Source: Nitrosopumilales archaeon
GTDB lineage: Archaea; Thermoproteota; Nitrososphaeria; Nitrososphaerales; Nitrosopumilaceae
DNA length: 12,643 nucleotides
Reading direction: 5' to 3'
Assembly: GCA_025350175.1 (NCBI GenBank)
Contig: JANXYF010000094.1
Location: 1 to 12,643, forward strand
The notes beneath the pieces were generated by a model, which made no database searches, had not been told where the DNA came from, and saw only the letters and a program-made list of their open reading frames with translations. Within the stretch, counting starts at the first letter, position 1. Every line of letters begins with the position of its first letter. Positions 4,398 to 12,643 of this stretch are shown piece after piece. Made by a program: the position numbers and the translations under genes.

Positions 4398-7300
4398 CTT
4401 GAACCACTCTCATGTATAGATCAACTGTTCCTGTACCTATTGGAATATTTGCACCAACTATAACATTTTCTGTTACTCCTTTGAGTTCTTCAACTTCTCC
4501 GGCTAGTGCAGCTTCTGCAATTGTTGGAACGGTAATTTCAAAAGCAGCTCTTGCAAGTACACTTGTCTTTGTTCCAGCAATTCCGTGTCTTCCAATTTGT
4601 TGCAGATATCCTCTAGAACACATCAAATCAGATACTAGCATAAGATATCTCACATCAACTTCTAGACCTTGATCAGATAGCGTAGAATTTAATTCATTTA
4701 TCAATGAATTTCGTGCAGCCTCTATACCCAAGCTACCTGCTATTTCAAAGATATTGTTAGTTCGGATATTTTTCTTATCTATGCCATCTATTTCCCATAC
4801 CTTTGCTATGTTTGAGCCAGAAGTTTGTATAACCCATTCTTCTCCTTGTTGTACGATTGTTACTCGTTCTACATCAGTAACACCTTTAACAGTAGTTGAA
4901 AGTATTTTGTTTCTCATTGCAAGAACAGTCTGAGTATCAGATTCTTCTGGTAGAGTCAAGGTAATGGAATTTCCACTTGGTTCAATTTCGAATTTTTTCT
5001 TGGAAGATTGTAATGCATCTACCACATTCTCAATTGTACATGCTCTTTCTCTTAGCTTATCTTGATTAAGATTGAGTTTAATCTTTGTAGAATAATCAGT
5101 TTCAGTACTAGAGATCAATGCACTAATTTTGGTGTGTAAGATTTCTCTAGCTACTTTGATTGCTTTTTCTTTTGATTTTTTGTAGTTTTCTTCCAAGTAG
5201 ATATCCATTGTTGGTGTTACGGGTTTCTTTCTTGCATCTACAAGTTCAATTAATCTTGGTAGTCCCAGAGTTACGTTTCTTTCTCTTATACCAGCAAAGT
5301 GGAATGTTCTAAGTGTCATCTGAGTACCTGGTTCACCTATTGATTGGGCTGTCACTACACCAACTGCTTGACCAGGTTCAACTTTTGCATTATCATAAAG
5401 TTCTAATGCTTTTTTACAGACTTTATCAACACCATCTCTACTAAGTTTTGATTCTAGTAAAGCTTCAAGTACAGTTTTTGATAGACGTGGATTGAATGTC
5501 TTTGCATATTTTTTCACTAGATCTGTAATTTCTTCCTTGGTAGATTTCTTTCCTGAATCAATGATGCTTTCAGATTCTATCAATCTAGCAATTCTAAATG
5601 CCTCACCATGATCACTTTTTGCTACATCTATTCCATCTTCACCATAAAGGAATTGTATTATGTGACCATGAGGATCTCGTACAGTTCCATCATATTCTAG
5701 TTTAAGATGTTCAAGTGCGTTGATGAGTCTTCTTTGCATGTAACCACTTTGCTGTGTTCTAACTGCAGTATCGACAAGACCTTCTCTTCCTCCCATAGCA
5801 TGGAAGAAGAATTCTAAAGTAGACAATCCTTCTCTATAATTAGATTTTACAAATCCTTTACCGTCTGGATTAGCATCATTTTCTTTGAAGTGTGGTAATG
5901 CTCTATTACTGTAACCTTTGAGAATTCTTCTACCTCGGATGGATTGTTGACCTAATGCACCTGCCATCTGACCAATGTTTAATGAAGAACCTCTAGCACC
6001 TGTTGTTGCCATAATTCTTCCTGCATTAGTTTCATCAAAAGATTTGTCTGCCGAGTTTCCAGCTTTATCTCTTGCTTTTGAAAGCTCATTTACGATTTGA
6101 GCCTCTAATGCTTCATCAGCGGAAAGACCTCTGCTGAGTTGTAAAGTACCTTTCTTTGCTTGAGATATGAGATCATATACTTTGTCATATGTTTCTTGAA
6201 TATTTTCAAGAATTCCATCTTTTGTCTTTGTTGCAAGTTCAAGATCAGCATAACCATAACTAAATCCGTATCCAGTGATGAATTGTTTTAGTACAATCAA
6301 GATAGAATTAAGGAAATTCTTTGCTTCCTCGTATCCATAATCTTTTGTAATTCTATGTAGAACGCTATCAGGTTCTTCTGCACCAATTGATGCTTTGTCA
6401 ATTACACCACTTACTAGTTGACCATTTTTAATTACAACATCTTTTGCAGGGCCCTTTGTTCCTTTAGACCATTTTGAAGTTATAACATAATTGAAGTCCT
6501 TTGGTAAGAAAAGCGAGAAGAGTTGCTTACCACTATAAAGTGAACCACCTTTTGCTTTAACTGCTGGATCTGGGAATGTCCCAGTGTAACCACCCAACAT
6601 TGCAAGATTTGCAAATTCTTGTGGTGTTAAAGTGGTATCATCCTTTGTAAGCAAATATGCTCCAGTGATGAAGTCACGTAATGCTCCAATTATAGGACCT
6701 CCATATCTTGGAGAAATTAATTGGTCTTGTACACGCATTAAGAGTATAGCTTCTGCTCTTGCTTCTTCACTCTGTGGTACATGAAGATTCATCTCATCTC
6801 CATCAAAGTCGGCGTTGTAAGGAGGACATACTGATGGATGCAGTCTAAAGGTCTTACCAGGTAATACTCTAACATAATGACCCATAATTGACATTTGGTG
6901 CAATGACGGTTGTCTGTTAAACATTACAATATCACCATCAGACAGGTGTCTTTCTACAAGATATCCAATCTCAATATTATTTGCAATAGTTTCTCTATCT
7001 TCAACGAAATCAAGTCTGATTTTTACTCCATCAGGTCTTACAATATAATTAGCTCCTGGGAACTTGCTTGGTCCATTTACGACAAGTTTTTTCAGTCTTT
7101 CAATGTTCCATTCAGTAACAACTTCTGGAATTGTTAGTTTAGTTGCGACTGCTTCCGGTACTCCTACTTCAGAGATTTCCAAGTTCGGATCAGGCGAGAT
7201 AACAGTTCTACTTGAAAAGTCAACTCTTTTTCCAGATAATGAACCTCTGAATCTTCCTTCTTTTCCTTTTAATCTTTGAGTGAGAGTTTTGAGAGGTCTT

Positions 7301-8184
7301 CCTGATCTGTGATGAGCTTGTGGAATTCCTGATACTTCATTATCAAAGTAAGTTGTAACGTGATATTGTAAAAGATCAACCAAGTCTTGTACGATAAGTG
7401 GAGGTGTTCCAGCTTCTTTACTCTCTTTGAGTCTTTGATTAACTCTAATGATATCTACGAGTTTGTGAGTTAAATCATCTTCAGATCTAATTCCTGTCTC
7501 TAGAATTATTGATGGTCGTACTGTAACTGGAGGAACTGGAAGAACCTGTAAAATAAACCACTCTGGTCTTGCAGTTGTAGGATCATATCCCAATAATTTG
7601 AGATCTTCATCAATCACGTGAGAGAATCTTTCTCTGATTGTAATTGGAAGTAATCTGTTTTCACCAAGCTCAGTTCTTTCTATGAAGATGGTTGGTTTTG
7701 TAAATATCATTTCATACTGTGATTTACCACAATGAGGACATGTCTTTTCTTTCTTGGCTCTTTCAATTATTTCAGTTGGAATATGTTTAATTGAGATTAC
7801 AGTGTAAGCTGCTTCCTTTTTCATAATTTGATGATATTCTTCTAATTCTTCTTGAGGAAGTTTTAGTCTGGCACATGATCTACATGTTGTGATTAAAAGT
7901 TTGTAGATGTTGTCGATGAATGCAATGTGTAAAACAGGTTCTGCAAGTTCAATGTGACCAAAGTGACCGGGACATCTTGCAGCTGTATTACCACAAGTAA
8001 GACATTTCTGTCCTGGCTCAAGTGTACCAAGTCTTCCATCCATCAATCCTCCTTGAACTGACATTCCATCTTCATCATAGGTTTCAGGTGCAGTAATTTC
8101 TGCAACGGAATATTTCCTAATCTCTGTTGGAGACCATACAGAGAATTTTATTCCGTCAATTACTTTTATTGTCTCAAGTGCCAT
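4390..8184 (-). CDS. rpoA: DNA-directed RNA polymerase subunit A, single-chain A'+A''
   Basis: 1264 residues, equivalent to eukaryotic Rpb1 without the CTD tail and to bacterial beta'. Zinc-binding clusters lie near the N-terminus: C61-C64-C71-H74 ('CLTCG...CPGHFGH') and C101/C104 with C149/C152. The catalytic loop NADFDGDEMN (457-466) holds the three Mg-binding aspartates D459, D461 and D463. The funnel segment follows at 730-753 ('RGSSLNIGQMAGALGQQ'), then the bridge helix near 786-822 ('GLSTLEFFFHAMGGREG...RTQQSGYMQRRL') and the trigger loop at 944-985 ('AQSIGEPGTQMTLRTFHFAG'), with the trigger histidine H962. In most archaea the gene is split between bridge helix and trigger loop (around residues 850-930 here); this one reads straight through with no stop or restart. 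The start ATG shares a base with the rpoB stop (TAATG) and has AAGGAG (8198-8193) 8 nt upstream. Confidence 0.98.
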   Translation of the reverse strand: MALETIKVIDGIKFSVWSPTEIRKYSVAEITAPETYDEDGMSVQGGLMDGRLGTLEPGQKCLTCGNTAARCPGHFGHIELAEPVLHIAFIDNIYKLLITTCRSCARLKLPQEELEEYHQIMKKEAAYTVISIKHIPTEIIERAKKEKTCPHCGKSQYEMIFTKPTIFIERTELGENRLLPITIRERFSHVIDEDLKLLGYDPTTARPEWFILQVLPVPPVTVRPSIILETGIRSEDDLTHKLVDIIRVNQRLKESKEAGTPPLIVQDLVDLLQYHVTTYFDNEVSGIPQAHHRSGRPLKTLTQRLKGKEGRFRGSLSGKRVDFSSRTVISPDPNLEISEVGVPEAVATKLTIPEVVTEWNIERLKKLVVNGPSKFPGANYIVRPDGVKIRLDFVEDRETIANNIEIGYLVERHLSDGDIVMFNRQPSLHQMSIMGHYVRVLPGKTFRLHPSVCPPYNADFDGDEMNLHVPQSEEARAEAILLMRVQDQLISPRYGGPIIGALRDFITGAYLLTKDDTTLTPQEFANLAMLGGYTGTFPDPAVKAKGGSLYSGKQLFSLFLPKDFNYVITSKWSKGTKGPAKDVVIKNGQLVSGVIDKASIGAEEPDSVLHRITKDYGYEEAKNFLNSILIVLKQFITGYGFSYGYADLELATKTKDGILENIQETYDKVYDLISQAKKGTLQLSRGLSADEALEAQIVNELSKARDKAGNSADKSFDETNAGRIMATTGARGSSLNIGQMAGALGQQSIRGRRILKGYSNRALPHFKENDANPDGKGFVKSNYREGLSTLEFFFHAMGGREGLVDTAVRTQQSGYMQRRLINALEHLKLEYDGTVRDPHGHIIQFLYGEDGIDVAKSDHGEAFRIARLIESESIIDSGKKSTKEEITDLVKKYAKTFNPRLSKTVLEALLESKLSRDGVDKVCKKALELYDNAKVEPGQAVGVVTAQSIGEPGTQMTLRTFHFAGIRERNVTLGLPRLIELVDARKKPVTPTMDIYLEENYKKSKEKAIKVAREILHTKISALISSTETDYSTKIKLNLNQDKLRERACTIENVVDALQSSKKKFEIEPSGNSITLTLPEESDTQTVLAMRNKILSTTVKGVTDVERVTIVQQGEEWVIQTSGSNIAKVWEIDGIDKKNIRTNNIFEIAGSLGIEAARNSLINELNSTLSDQGLEVDVRYLMLVSDLMCSRGYLQQIGRHGIAGTKTSVLARAAFEITVPTIAEAALAGEVEELKGVTENVIVGANIPIGTGTVDLYMRVVQDG

Positions 8185-11100
8185 TATACTCTCTCCTTTA
8201 TCAAAAGTCGTGGTGCTATATCTAGACTCATCATTTCTTGTAGGAGTAGTTTAAACGCATAAGCAACAGAGATTGATGTAACTTTTCCTTTATCTCCACA
8301 GACTCTACATACAAATCTTCTTTGTTTGATATCATAATACGAAACCAATCCACATCTTTCACAAATATAGATATCCGCTTTATCTGATTCATCAAGCAAT
8401 CTATCTTTCAACATCATAGATGCACCATATGCAATAAGACAATCTCGTTCCATTTCACCAAATCTTAGACCACCACCTCTTGCACGTCCTTCGGTTGGTT
8501 GTTTTGTTAACATTTGTACTTGACCTCTGGCTCTAGCATGAATTTTGTCTGCAACCATGTGGTGAAGTTTTTGGTAATATACAACTCCAATGAAAACATC
8601 TACTGCAAATGGCTTTCCTGTTCGTCCATCATACATTACTTCTTTTCCAGAATACTTGAATCCGTTTTGTTCTAAAACTCCTTTTACATCTTCAAGTTTC
8701 TCTCCAACAAAAGCAGAGCCATCCATTTTGCTTCCACGTAATGCTGCAGCTTTTCCTGTTACAGATTCTAGAAACATTCCAACTGTCATTCTGGATGGGA
8801 AAGCATGTGGATTAATCATAACATCTGGAACAACTCCATCTGCAGTATATGGAAGATCTTCATGATTGACAAGTAATCCGACTACACCCTTCTGACCATG
8901 TCTTGATGCAAATTTATCGCCGATTTCTGGAATTCTAAGATCTCTTACTCTAATTTTATACATTCTTCCTCCGTCATGTGATTGAGTCATGACAACCGTG
9001 TCAACTACTCCATTTTCAGATGGTCTGACTCCTATTGATGTATCTCTTCGATATGGTCCCTTTACTTCAAATTCTCTATACTCTTCCATGAATCTTGGTG
9101 GACTTGTTTTTCCAATTAGTATATCTCCACCCTGTACTGTTGATTCGGTTGCAATCACACCATCTTCTTCTAATAATCTATATGCCTTGTCTCCTCTAAA
9201 TCCACGAATATTTCCTTCTGCAGTTGGAATCTCGAAATTATCCCTCATACCTCCAGGATATTGTTTTGCTTCAGCCTCATAGATTCTGTAGAAGAATGTT
9301 CTACCAAGTCCTCTATCAATTGAAGATTTACTTAGGACAATAGCATCTTCAATGTTATAACCGTCAAATGGTAATACTGCAACAACACAATTCTGACCAG
9401 CAGGTCTGTCCTCAAGTCCTAGAAGACCCATTGCTTTGGTATTAACAATTGGAGTCTGCGGATAAAGCATAAGGTGTTGTCGGACATATGTACTTGCATT
9501 CATAAGCGGAGTTGAGAAACCTAGGCTTTGTTTTGCCATTGCTGACTCGTATGTATTTCTTGGAGATTGGTTATGTTCAGGATATGGAATTATTGATGCA
9601 CCTGCACCTAGAATTGCAGACGGGAATACTTCCATGTGAGTGTGTTTCTTTATATCAGTTTCGTCAATTGCAATGTAAGAGTTTTCTTCTTCATTAGCAT
9701 CTACCAATTCAATTATTCCCATATGCAACAAATCTGTCCATGAAAGGAATTTCTTACTAACTTTATCGATTAATTCTTGTGTCAAGAGAATTTTATTATC
9801 TTTAATTACAATTAGAGGACGTAATACTCTTCCAGCATTACAGTTGACATAGAGTCTCTTAGTCGAGCCTTCAAAACTAGATTGATATAAGAAAATTCCA
9901 ACGTGTGGATGAATCTTGAAATTTCTTCGGAGGTCTCTTAACGAGTCAACAAGCTTCTGTCCATCTTTAAAGTACCCAATTAATCTACCATCAACAAAAA
10001 CTCTAGTTCCCTCTTTTTTCAATTCATCTTTTGCATCAGAGACGTAAGTTACACCCAAATCATAGAGTTTCTCAATTATATCCTCAGATGGAACATTAAC
10101 AGAAATTATTGCTGATAAAGCCAAGTTCTTTACTAGTCCACAATTTGAACCCTCAGGAGTTTCACTTGGACATATTCTACCAAAGTGTGTAGCATGAAGA
10201 TCTCTTGCTTCAAAATTAGGCTGACTTCTGCTCAAAGGTGATTGAATTCTTCTAAGATGACTAATGGTTGAAAGATAGTTAGTTCTATCAAGAAGTTGAG
10301 TTACACCAACTCTACCTCTACCCCAATTTCCAGTTGCAATAGCATTATTCATTTTATCAGTAACAATTCCAGGCCTAACAGCAGCCGCTACTGCATTAAT
10401 GCCTCTCTTCTGTCCTGATCTTTCTAGTTGATATTTCATGTCACGAACCAAGTTTCTAAATGCGGTTCTGAAAAGATCAGCAAGCATTTGACCTGCAAAT
10501 TTTATCACTTTATTTCCATAATGATCTTTATCATCAGGTGAAATCCATCCTAACTTTAATTCAATTAATTTGCATGTAGCTTCACCTAGAAAGAGTGCTT
10601 TTTCTTTTCTGTTATCAGGATGTTTACCAAGATGTGGAAGAAGACCCCAGTCAAGTAATGTTTCAGCTCTCTTAATTTGGAACTCTTCAAGCATACCAGG
10701 TGCAATTCTCTTACTAATGTAGACAATAGCATCTTTTGCAGTTGGTACATCACCTGATTTTTCAAACGAGCCTTCAAGCTCATCTTGAATGTTATCTACT
10801 AGAGATACAGAAGCAGCAATTTCTCTATCAGACTCTAGACCTAATGCTCGCATTAAAGTAACTACAGGAATATCGACAGGAGAGCCAGGAATCTTTGCAA
10901 CGATAAGACCGTCATTTTTCATAATCAATTCTAGTTTTGCACGATAACCAACTATAGAAGAATAAACCTTAGCTTTGAAAACAGTATTACCACCAATAGT
11001 TTCTTTGTCTACAATAATTTTGTTGTAAGAAAGATCTTCTAGTCCTACTATAACTCTCTCAGAACCATTTATGATAAAGTAACCACCAGGATCGTTTGGA

Positions 11101-11531
11101 TCTTCACCATGTTCTACAAGTTTTTGTTCAGAAAGATTATGCAATATACATGCATTAGATCTTACCATCACTGGCATATCTCCGATGTGAATGTATCTTG
11201 ATTCAAGAATTTTTCCATCTTCTACAACACTTGCTTCAAGCATTATAGGCGAGGCATAAGTAACATTTCTTAATCGTGCTTCCATTGGTGCAATATGAGT
11301 GATTGATCCATCCAACTCCATCATACGTGGTTGTTGAAGTTTTACTTTACCAAGTTGAATTTTATATGGATATTCAGCACTTTCAATTTCAATATGTCCG
11401 ACTTCATCAATAATACTTTGAAGTCCTCTTTCAAGGAATTCATCATATGAGTTAAGATGTTGTCTTGCAATTCCTTCTCTCTTTAGAATATCTTGAACAA
11501 TAGGCCAGCGTTTATTTGAAATATTTACCAT
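8184..11531 (-). CDS. rpoB: DNA-directed RNA polymerase subunit B, single-chain
   Basis: 1115 residues, equivalent to Rpb2 and bacterial beta, not split into B' and B'' as in methanogens and halophiles. Landmarks in order: 'GGYFIINGSERVIVGLED' (149-166); the fork-loop region 'HFGRICPSETPEGSNCGLVKN' spread over 449-469; 'PFDGYNIEDAIVLS' (721-734); 'GDKFASRHGQKGVVG' (871-885), which lies by the nucleotide and active site; 'PDVMINPHAFPSRMTVGM' (902-919); the hybrid-binding 'QPTEGRARGGGLRFGEMERD' (1011-1030); and a C-terminal zinc ribbon C1057, C1060, C1075, C1078. The start ATG overlaps the rpoH stop (TAATG) with GGTGG (11543-11539) as ribosome site, complementary to the archaeal 16S tail. It forms the second half of the catalytic cleft with subunit A and is directly followed by its gene, giving matched synthesis of both. 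Confidence 0.98.
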   Translation of the reverse strand: MVNISNKRWPIVQDILKREGIARQHLNSYDEFLERGLQSIIDEVGHIEIESAEYPYKIQLGKVKLQQPRMMELDGSITHIAPMEARLRNVTYASPIMLEASVVEDGKILESRYIHIGDMPVMVRSNACILHNLSEQKLVEHGEDPNDPGGYFIINGSERVIVGLEDLSYNKIIVDKETIGGNTVFKAKVYSSIVGYRAKLELIMKNDGLIVAKIPGSPVDIPVVTLMRALGLESDREIAASVSLVDNIQDELEGSFEKSGDVPTAKDAIVYISKRIAPGMLEEFQIKRAETLLDWGLLPHLGKHPDNRKEKALFLGEATCKLIELKLGWISPDDKDHYGNKVIKFAGQMLADLFRTAFRNLVRDMKYQLERSGQKRGINAVAAAVRPGIVTDKMNNAIATGNWGRGRVGVTQLLDRTNYLSTISHLRRIQSPLSRSQPNFEARDLHATHFGRICPSETPEGSNCGLVKNLALSAIISVNVPSEDIIEKLYDLGVTYVSDAKDELKKEGTRVFVDGRLIGYFKDGQKLVDSLRDLRRNFKIHPHVGIFLYQSSFEGSTKRLYVNCNAGRVLRPLIVIKDNKILLTQELIDKVSKKFLSWTDLLHMGIIELVDANEEENSYIAIDETDIKKHTHMEVFPSAILGAGASIIPYPEHNQSPRNTYESAMAKQSLGFSTPLMNASTYVRQHLMLYPQTPIVNTKAMGLLGLEDRPAGQNCVVAVLPFDGYNIEDAIVLSKSSIDRGLGRTFFYRIYEAEAKQYPGGMRDNFEIPTAEGNIRGFRGDKAYRLLEEDGVIATESTVQGGDILIGKTSPPRFMEEYREFEVKGPYRRDTSIGVRPSENGVVDTVVMTQSHDGGRMYKIRVRDLRIPEIGDKFASRHGQKGVVGLLVNHEDLPYTADGVVPDVMINPHAFPSRMTVGMFLESVTGKAAALRGSKMDGSAFVGEKLEDVKGVLEQNGFKYSGKEVMYDGRTGKPFAVDVFIGVVYYQKLHHMVADKIHARARGQVQMLTKQPTEGRARGGGLRFGEMERDCLIAYGASMMLKDRLLDESDKADIYICERCGLVSYYDIKQRRFVCRVCGDKGKVTSISVAYAFKLLLQEMMSLDIAPRLLIKERV

Positions 11532-11782
11532 TATTCTTCCACCACATACCTATAGTAGAGACTCTCACCAGCAGTAGGACTCTTTCTTGTAATTTTTATC
11601 ATATCACCGGGTTTTACTCCTAAACCTCGAATAGCTGGATCACTTACAAAGATTAGCGGCATTTCAGTAGGCTTTGTATGATATTTTTCAATAACTTTCA
11701 TTGCTTCATCTTTATTGATTATCTCATGTTTTGGGACATAGATATGATCTGGAATGAGTATTTTCTCTTTCTTACTTATCAT
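11531..11782 (-). CDS. rpoH: DNA-directed RNA polymerase subunit H
   Basis: 83 residues, equal to the C-terminal domain of eukaryotic Rpb5; archaeal RpoH lacks the Rpb5 N-terminal domain. Conserved segments: 'LIPDHIYVPKHEI' (9-21), 'LIFVSDPAIRGLGVKPGDMIKI' split over 43-64, and the ending 'YYRYVVEE'. In the enzyme it forms part of the lower jaw and contacts subunit A. First gene of the operon. The ATG at 11782-11780 has a strong Shine-Dalgarno, AAAGGAGAT (11798-11790), 7 nt upstream, so the message has a leader of about 50 nt rather than being leaderless. Its stop codon overlaps the rpoB start by one base. It has nothing to do with the bacterial heat-shock sigma factor that shares the symbol. 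Confidence 0.96.
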   Translation of the reverse strand: MISKKEKILIPDHIYVPKHEIINKDEAMKVIEKYHTKPTEMPLIFVSDPAIRGLGVKPGDMIKITRKSPTAGESLYYRYVVEE

Positions 11783-11855
11783 GATTAAAATCTCCTTTCA
11801 ACATTAGCTGTAAACGCATAACTAATCCACAAACTAAGGTGAATCCACCGAGAGG

Positions 11856-11866
11856 TTAATATATAT
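11856..11866 (-). promoter_or_regulatory. TATA box of the rpoH-rps7 operon
   Basis: On the minus strand this reads ATATATATTAA, the strongest TATA-like element in the window. Transcription would start some 25 bp downstream, near 11835, leaving a leader of about 50 nt before rpoH that carries a good Shine-Dalgarno. The near-start region holds the small inverted repeat GGTG-AATC-CACC (11839-11850), which could be a weak hairpin or a regulator half-site pair. Element position is read directly; the start site is inferred. Confidence 0.6.
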
Positions 11867-11920
11867 CTAATTGGAAGCGTGCCAAATTTAGTACCATTTG
11901 TCAATAATTTTTTCCGCAAC

Positions 11921-11928
11921 TTTAAATA
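11921..11928 (+). promoter_or_regulatory. TATA box for leaderless transcription of the secreted protein gene
   Basis: TTTAAATA is centred about 29 nt upstream of ATG 11954. With the usual archaeal spacing this puts the transcription start at or a base or two before the start codon, giving a leaderless mRNA. The AGG directly before the ATG is too close to serve as a ribosome site. About 55 bp separate it from the minus-strand TATA box of the polymerase operon, so the two promoters are back to back. Confidence 0.55.
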
Positions 11929-11953
11929 GCAAAAATAATCATTTCCAACCAGG

Positions 11954-12643
11954 ATGAGTACTCGCTTTAAAGGATTTGCGTTACTTGCAATTCTGCTTTG
12001 CGCTATAGGAGTAATGCCCGTTTTTGCTTCTCCATACGCTCTAGGGAATACAGCAGGCACGTCAAATTCTACAACTGCTACATCTGGAAATACAAGTCCA
12101 TCAAATACAATGTACAGTTCTTCGTCAGGGGCAATAATCGTAACAACTGACAAGACTTCATACAATGATGGTGACATGATTACAATATCAGGAAGTACAC
12201 AAGATTACATTACTGATACAGCAATTACTGTCAAAATCATGAGTCCAATAGGAAACATTGTCAAGTTTGACCAAATTGCTCTAGGATCTGACAGAACCTA
12301 TTCAACATCTGTAAAGGCAGCGGGTCCTTTATGGCAAGAAGCAGGTGCATATCAGGTATTTGTGCAATTTGGAAGCAAGGATAGAACAGCTCAGACAACC
12401 TTCCAATTCACTGGCTCTGCTGGTGGACAACAAGGACAGGCTGGAAATACTATGAAAGTGGACGGTACAGACCTTTCTGTGCAATATAGCATAACCAATG
12501 GCAAAGTCCTTGGCATAAAGGCAGACGTACAATCAAAGTCGCTTATTGTATCAATACAGACCACTGGAGATGGAGTATTAACAGTAACACTCCCAAGAGG
12601 ACTTATTGACGCACAAGTAAATGGCCAAGATGACCACTACTAC
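11954..12643 (+). CDS. Secreted Ig-like surface protein (truncated by window end)
   Basis: 230 residues visible, open at the right edge, so C-terminus and total length are unknown. Residues 1-25 form a signal peptide: basic start (MSTRFK), hydrophobic core (about 7-20) and a likely cut after 'VFA' (25/26). A Ser/Thr/Asn-rich linker follows (about 32-59), probably glycosylated outside the cell. Residues 60-154 look like a bacterial Ig-like beta-sandwich, opening 'IIVTTDKTSYNDGDMITISG' and closing 'TTFQFTG'. A Gly/Gln linker leads to a second domain from about 167 with 'VQYSITNGKVLGIKADV' and 'SLIVSIQTTGDGVLTVTLPRG'. This two-part layout is common in thaumarchaeal exported proteins, many of which end in a PEFG-CTERM sorting signal; whether this one does cannot be seen. 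Likely a cell-envelope or extracellular protein. The ATG follows a TATA box at leaderless spacing. Antisense frames over this stretch are shadows. Confidence 0.82.
   Translation, partial: MSTRFKGFALLAILLCAIGVMPVFASPYALGNTAGTSNSTTATSGNTSPSNTMYSSSSGAIIVTTDKTSYNDGDMITISGSTQDYITDTAITVKIMSPIGNIVKFDQIALGSDRTYSTSVKAAGPLWQEAGAYQVFVQFGSKDRTAQTTFQFTGSAGGQQGQAGNTMKVDGTDLSVQYSITNGKVLGIKADVQSKSLIVSIQTTGDGVLTVTLPRGLIDAQVNGQDDHYY

Noticed and set aside
4412..9697. Several plus-strand frames of 60-97 residues within rpoA and rpoB
   Set aside because: Antisense to highly conserved polymerase subunits, with low-complexity Ser/Thr/Phe-rich translations typical of reverse-strand shadows.
10586..10783. Minus-strand 65-residue frame inside rpoB
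   Set aside because: Same strand but another frame of a continuous, fully conserved rpoB; no ribosome site.
11785..12177. Minus-strand 130-residue open frame
   Set aside because: It lies antisense to the signal peptide and Ig-like region of the secreted protein and across both promoters; its translation shows no domain or sensible composition.
12329..12532. Minus-strand 67-residue open frame
   Set aside because: Shadow of the secreted protein gene on the opposite strand.
1..12643. CRISPR arrays, insertion sequences, attachment sites or mobile genes
   Set aside because: No regularly spaced repeats, transposase or integrase frames, or terminal inverted repeats were seen; the tRNA 3' end is not repeated elsewhere in the window.

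Overview
The window looks like a piece of a low-GC ammonia-oxidising archaeal chromosome (Nitrososphaerota/Thaumarchaeota, probably Nitrosopumilales). The evidence is: archaeal-type ribosomal proteins (eL30, long uS7 and uS12); an archaeal RNA polymerase gene order H-B-A with both large subunits in one piece, the A subunit being a continuous A'+A'' polypeptide as is typical of Thaumarchaeota; a tRNA gene broken by very short introns, one at a non-canonical position; TATA-box-like promoters, some placed for leaderless transcripts; and a secreted Ig-like protein of the type these organisms carry in many copies. The lineage call is inference from gene content, not from a database search.

Layout. 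1-223 (+) is the 3' end of a probable archaeal leucyl-tRNA synthetase gene. 269-1276 (+) is a geranylgeranyl-reductase-family flavoprotein with the YxWxFP-x8-GxG motif, probably a lipid or isoprenoid double-bond reductase. It converges tail to tail, with 3 bp between, on a YkgJ-type cysteine-cluster protein (1280-1978, -). That gene is divergent from a small unknown, possibly winged-helix protein (2019-2339, +). A tRNA-Gln(CUG) gene follows (2371-2473, +); it appears to contain two 15-nt introns, one between positions 21 and 22 (D-arm) and one in the anticodon loop at about 37/38. A perfect A-T6-A6-T palindrome (2480-2493) separates it from the end of the large minus-strand operon.

The operon (transcribed from about 11.84 kb down to 2.50 kb, minus strand) reads rpoH - rpoB - rpoA - rpl30e - nusA - rps12 - rps7. 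Junctions are tight: TAATG stop/start overlaps at H/B and B/A, an 8-nt overlap at A/L30e, a 41-nt gap at L30e/NusA, and 3-5 nt gaps in the ribosomal protein genes. It links RNA polymerase catalytic core synthesis, an elongation/termination-type KH protein, and small-subunit decoding-centre proteins. The EF-1A and uS10 genes that follow rps7 in many other archaea are absent here.

A divergent promoter region (11783-11953) holds a strong TATA element for the operon on the minus strand and a second TATA element placed for a leaderless transcript of the plus-strand secreted protein gene (11954 to the window end, truncated). This is mostly a core housekeeping region. The most unusual item is the doubly interrupted tRNA-Gln; no defence, mobile or CRISPR element was seen.
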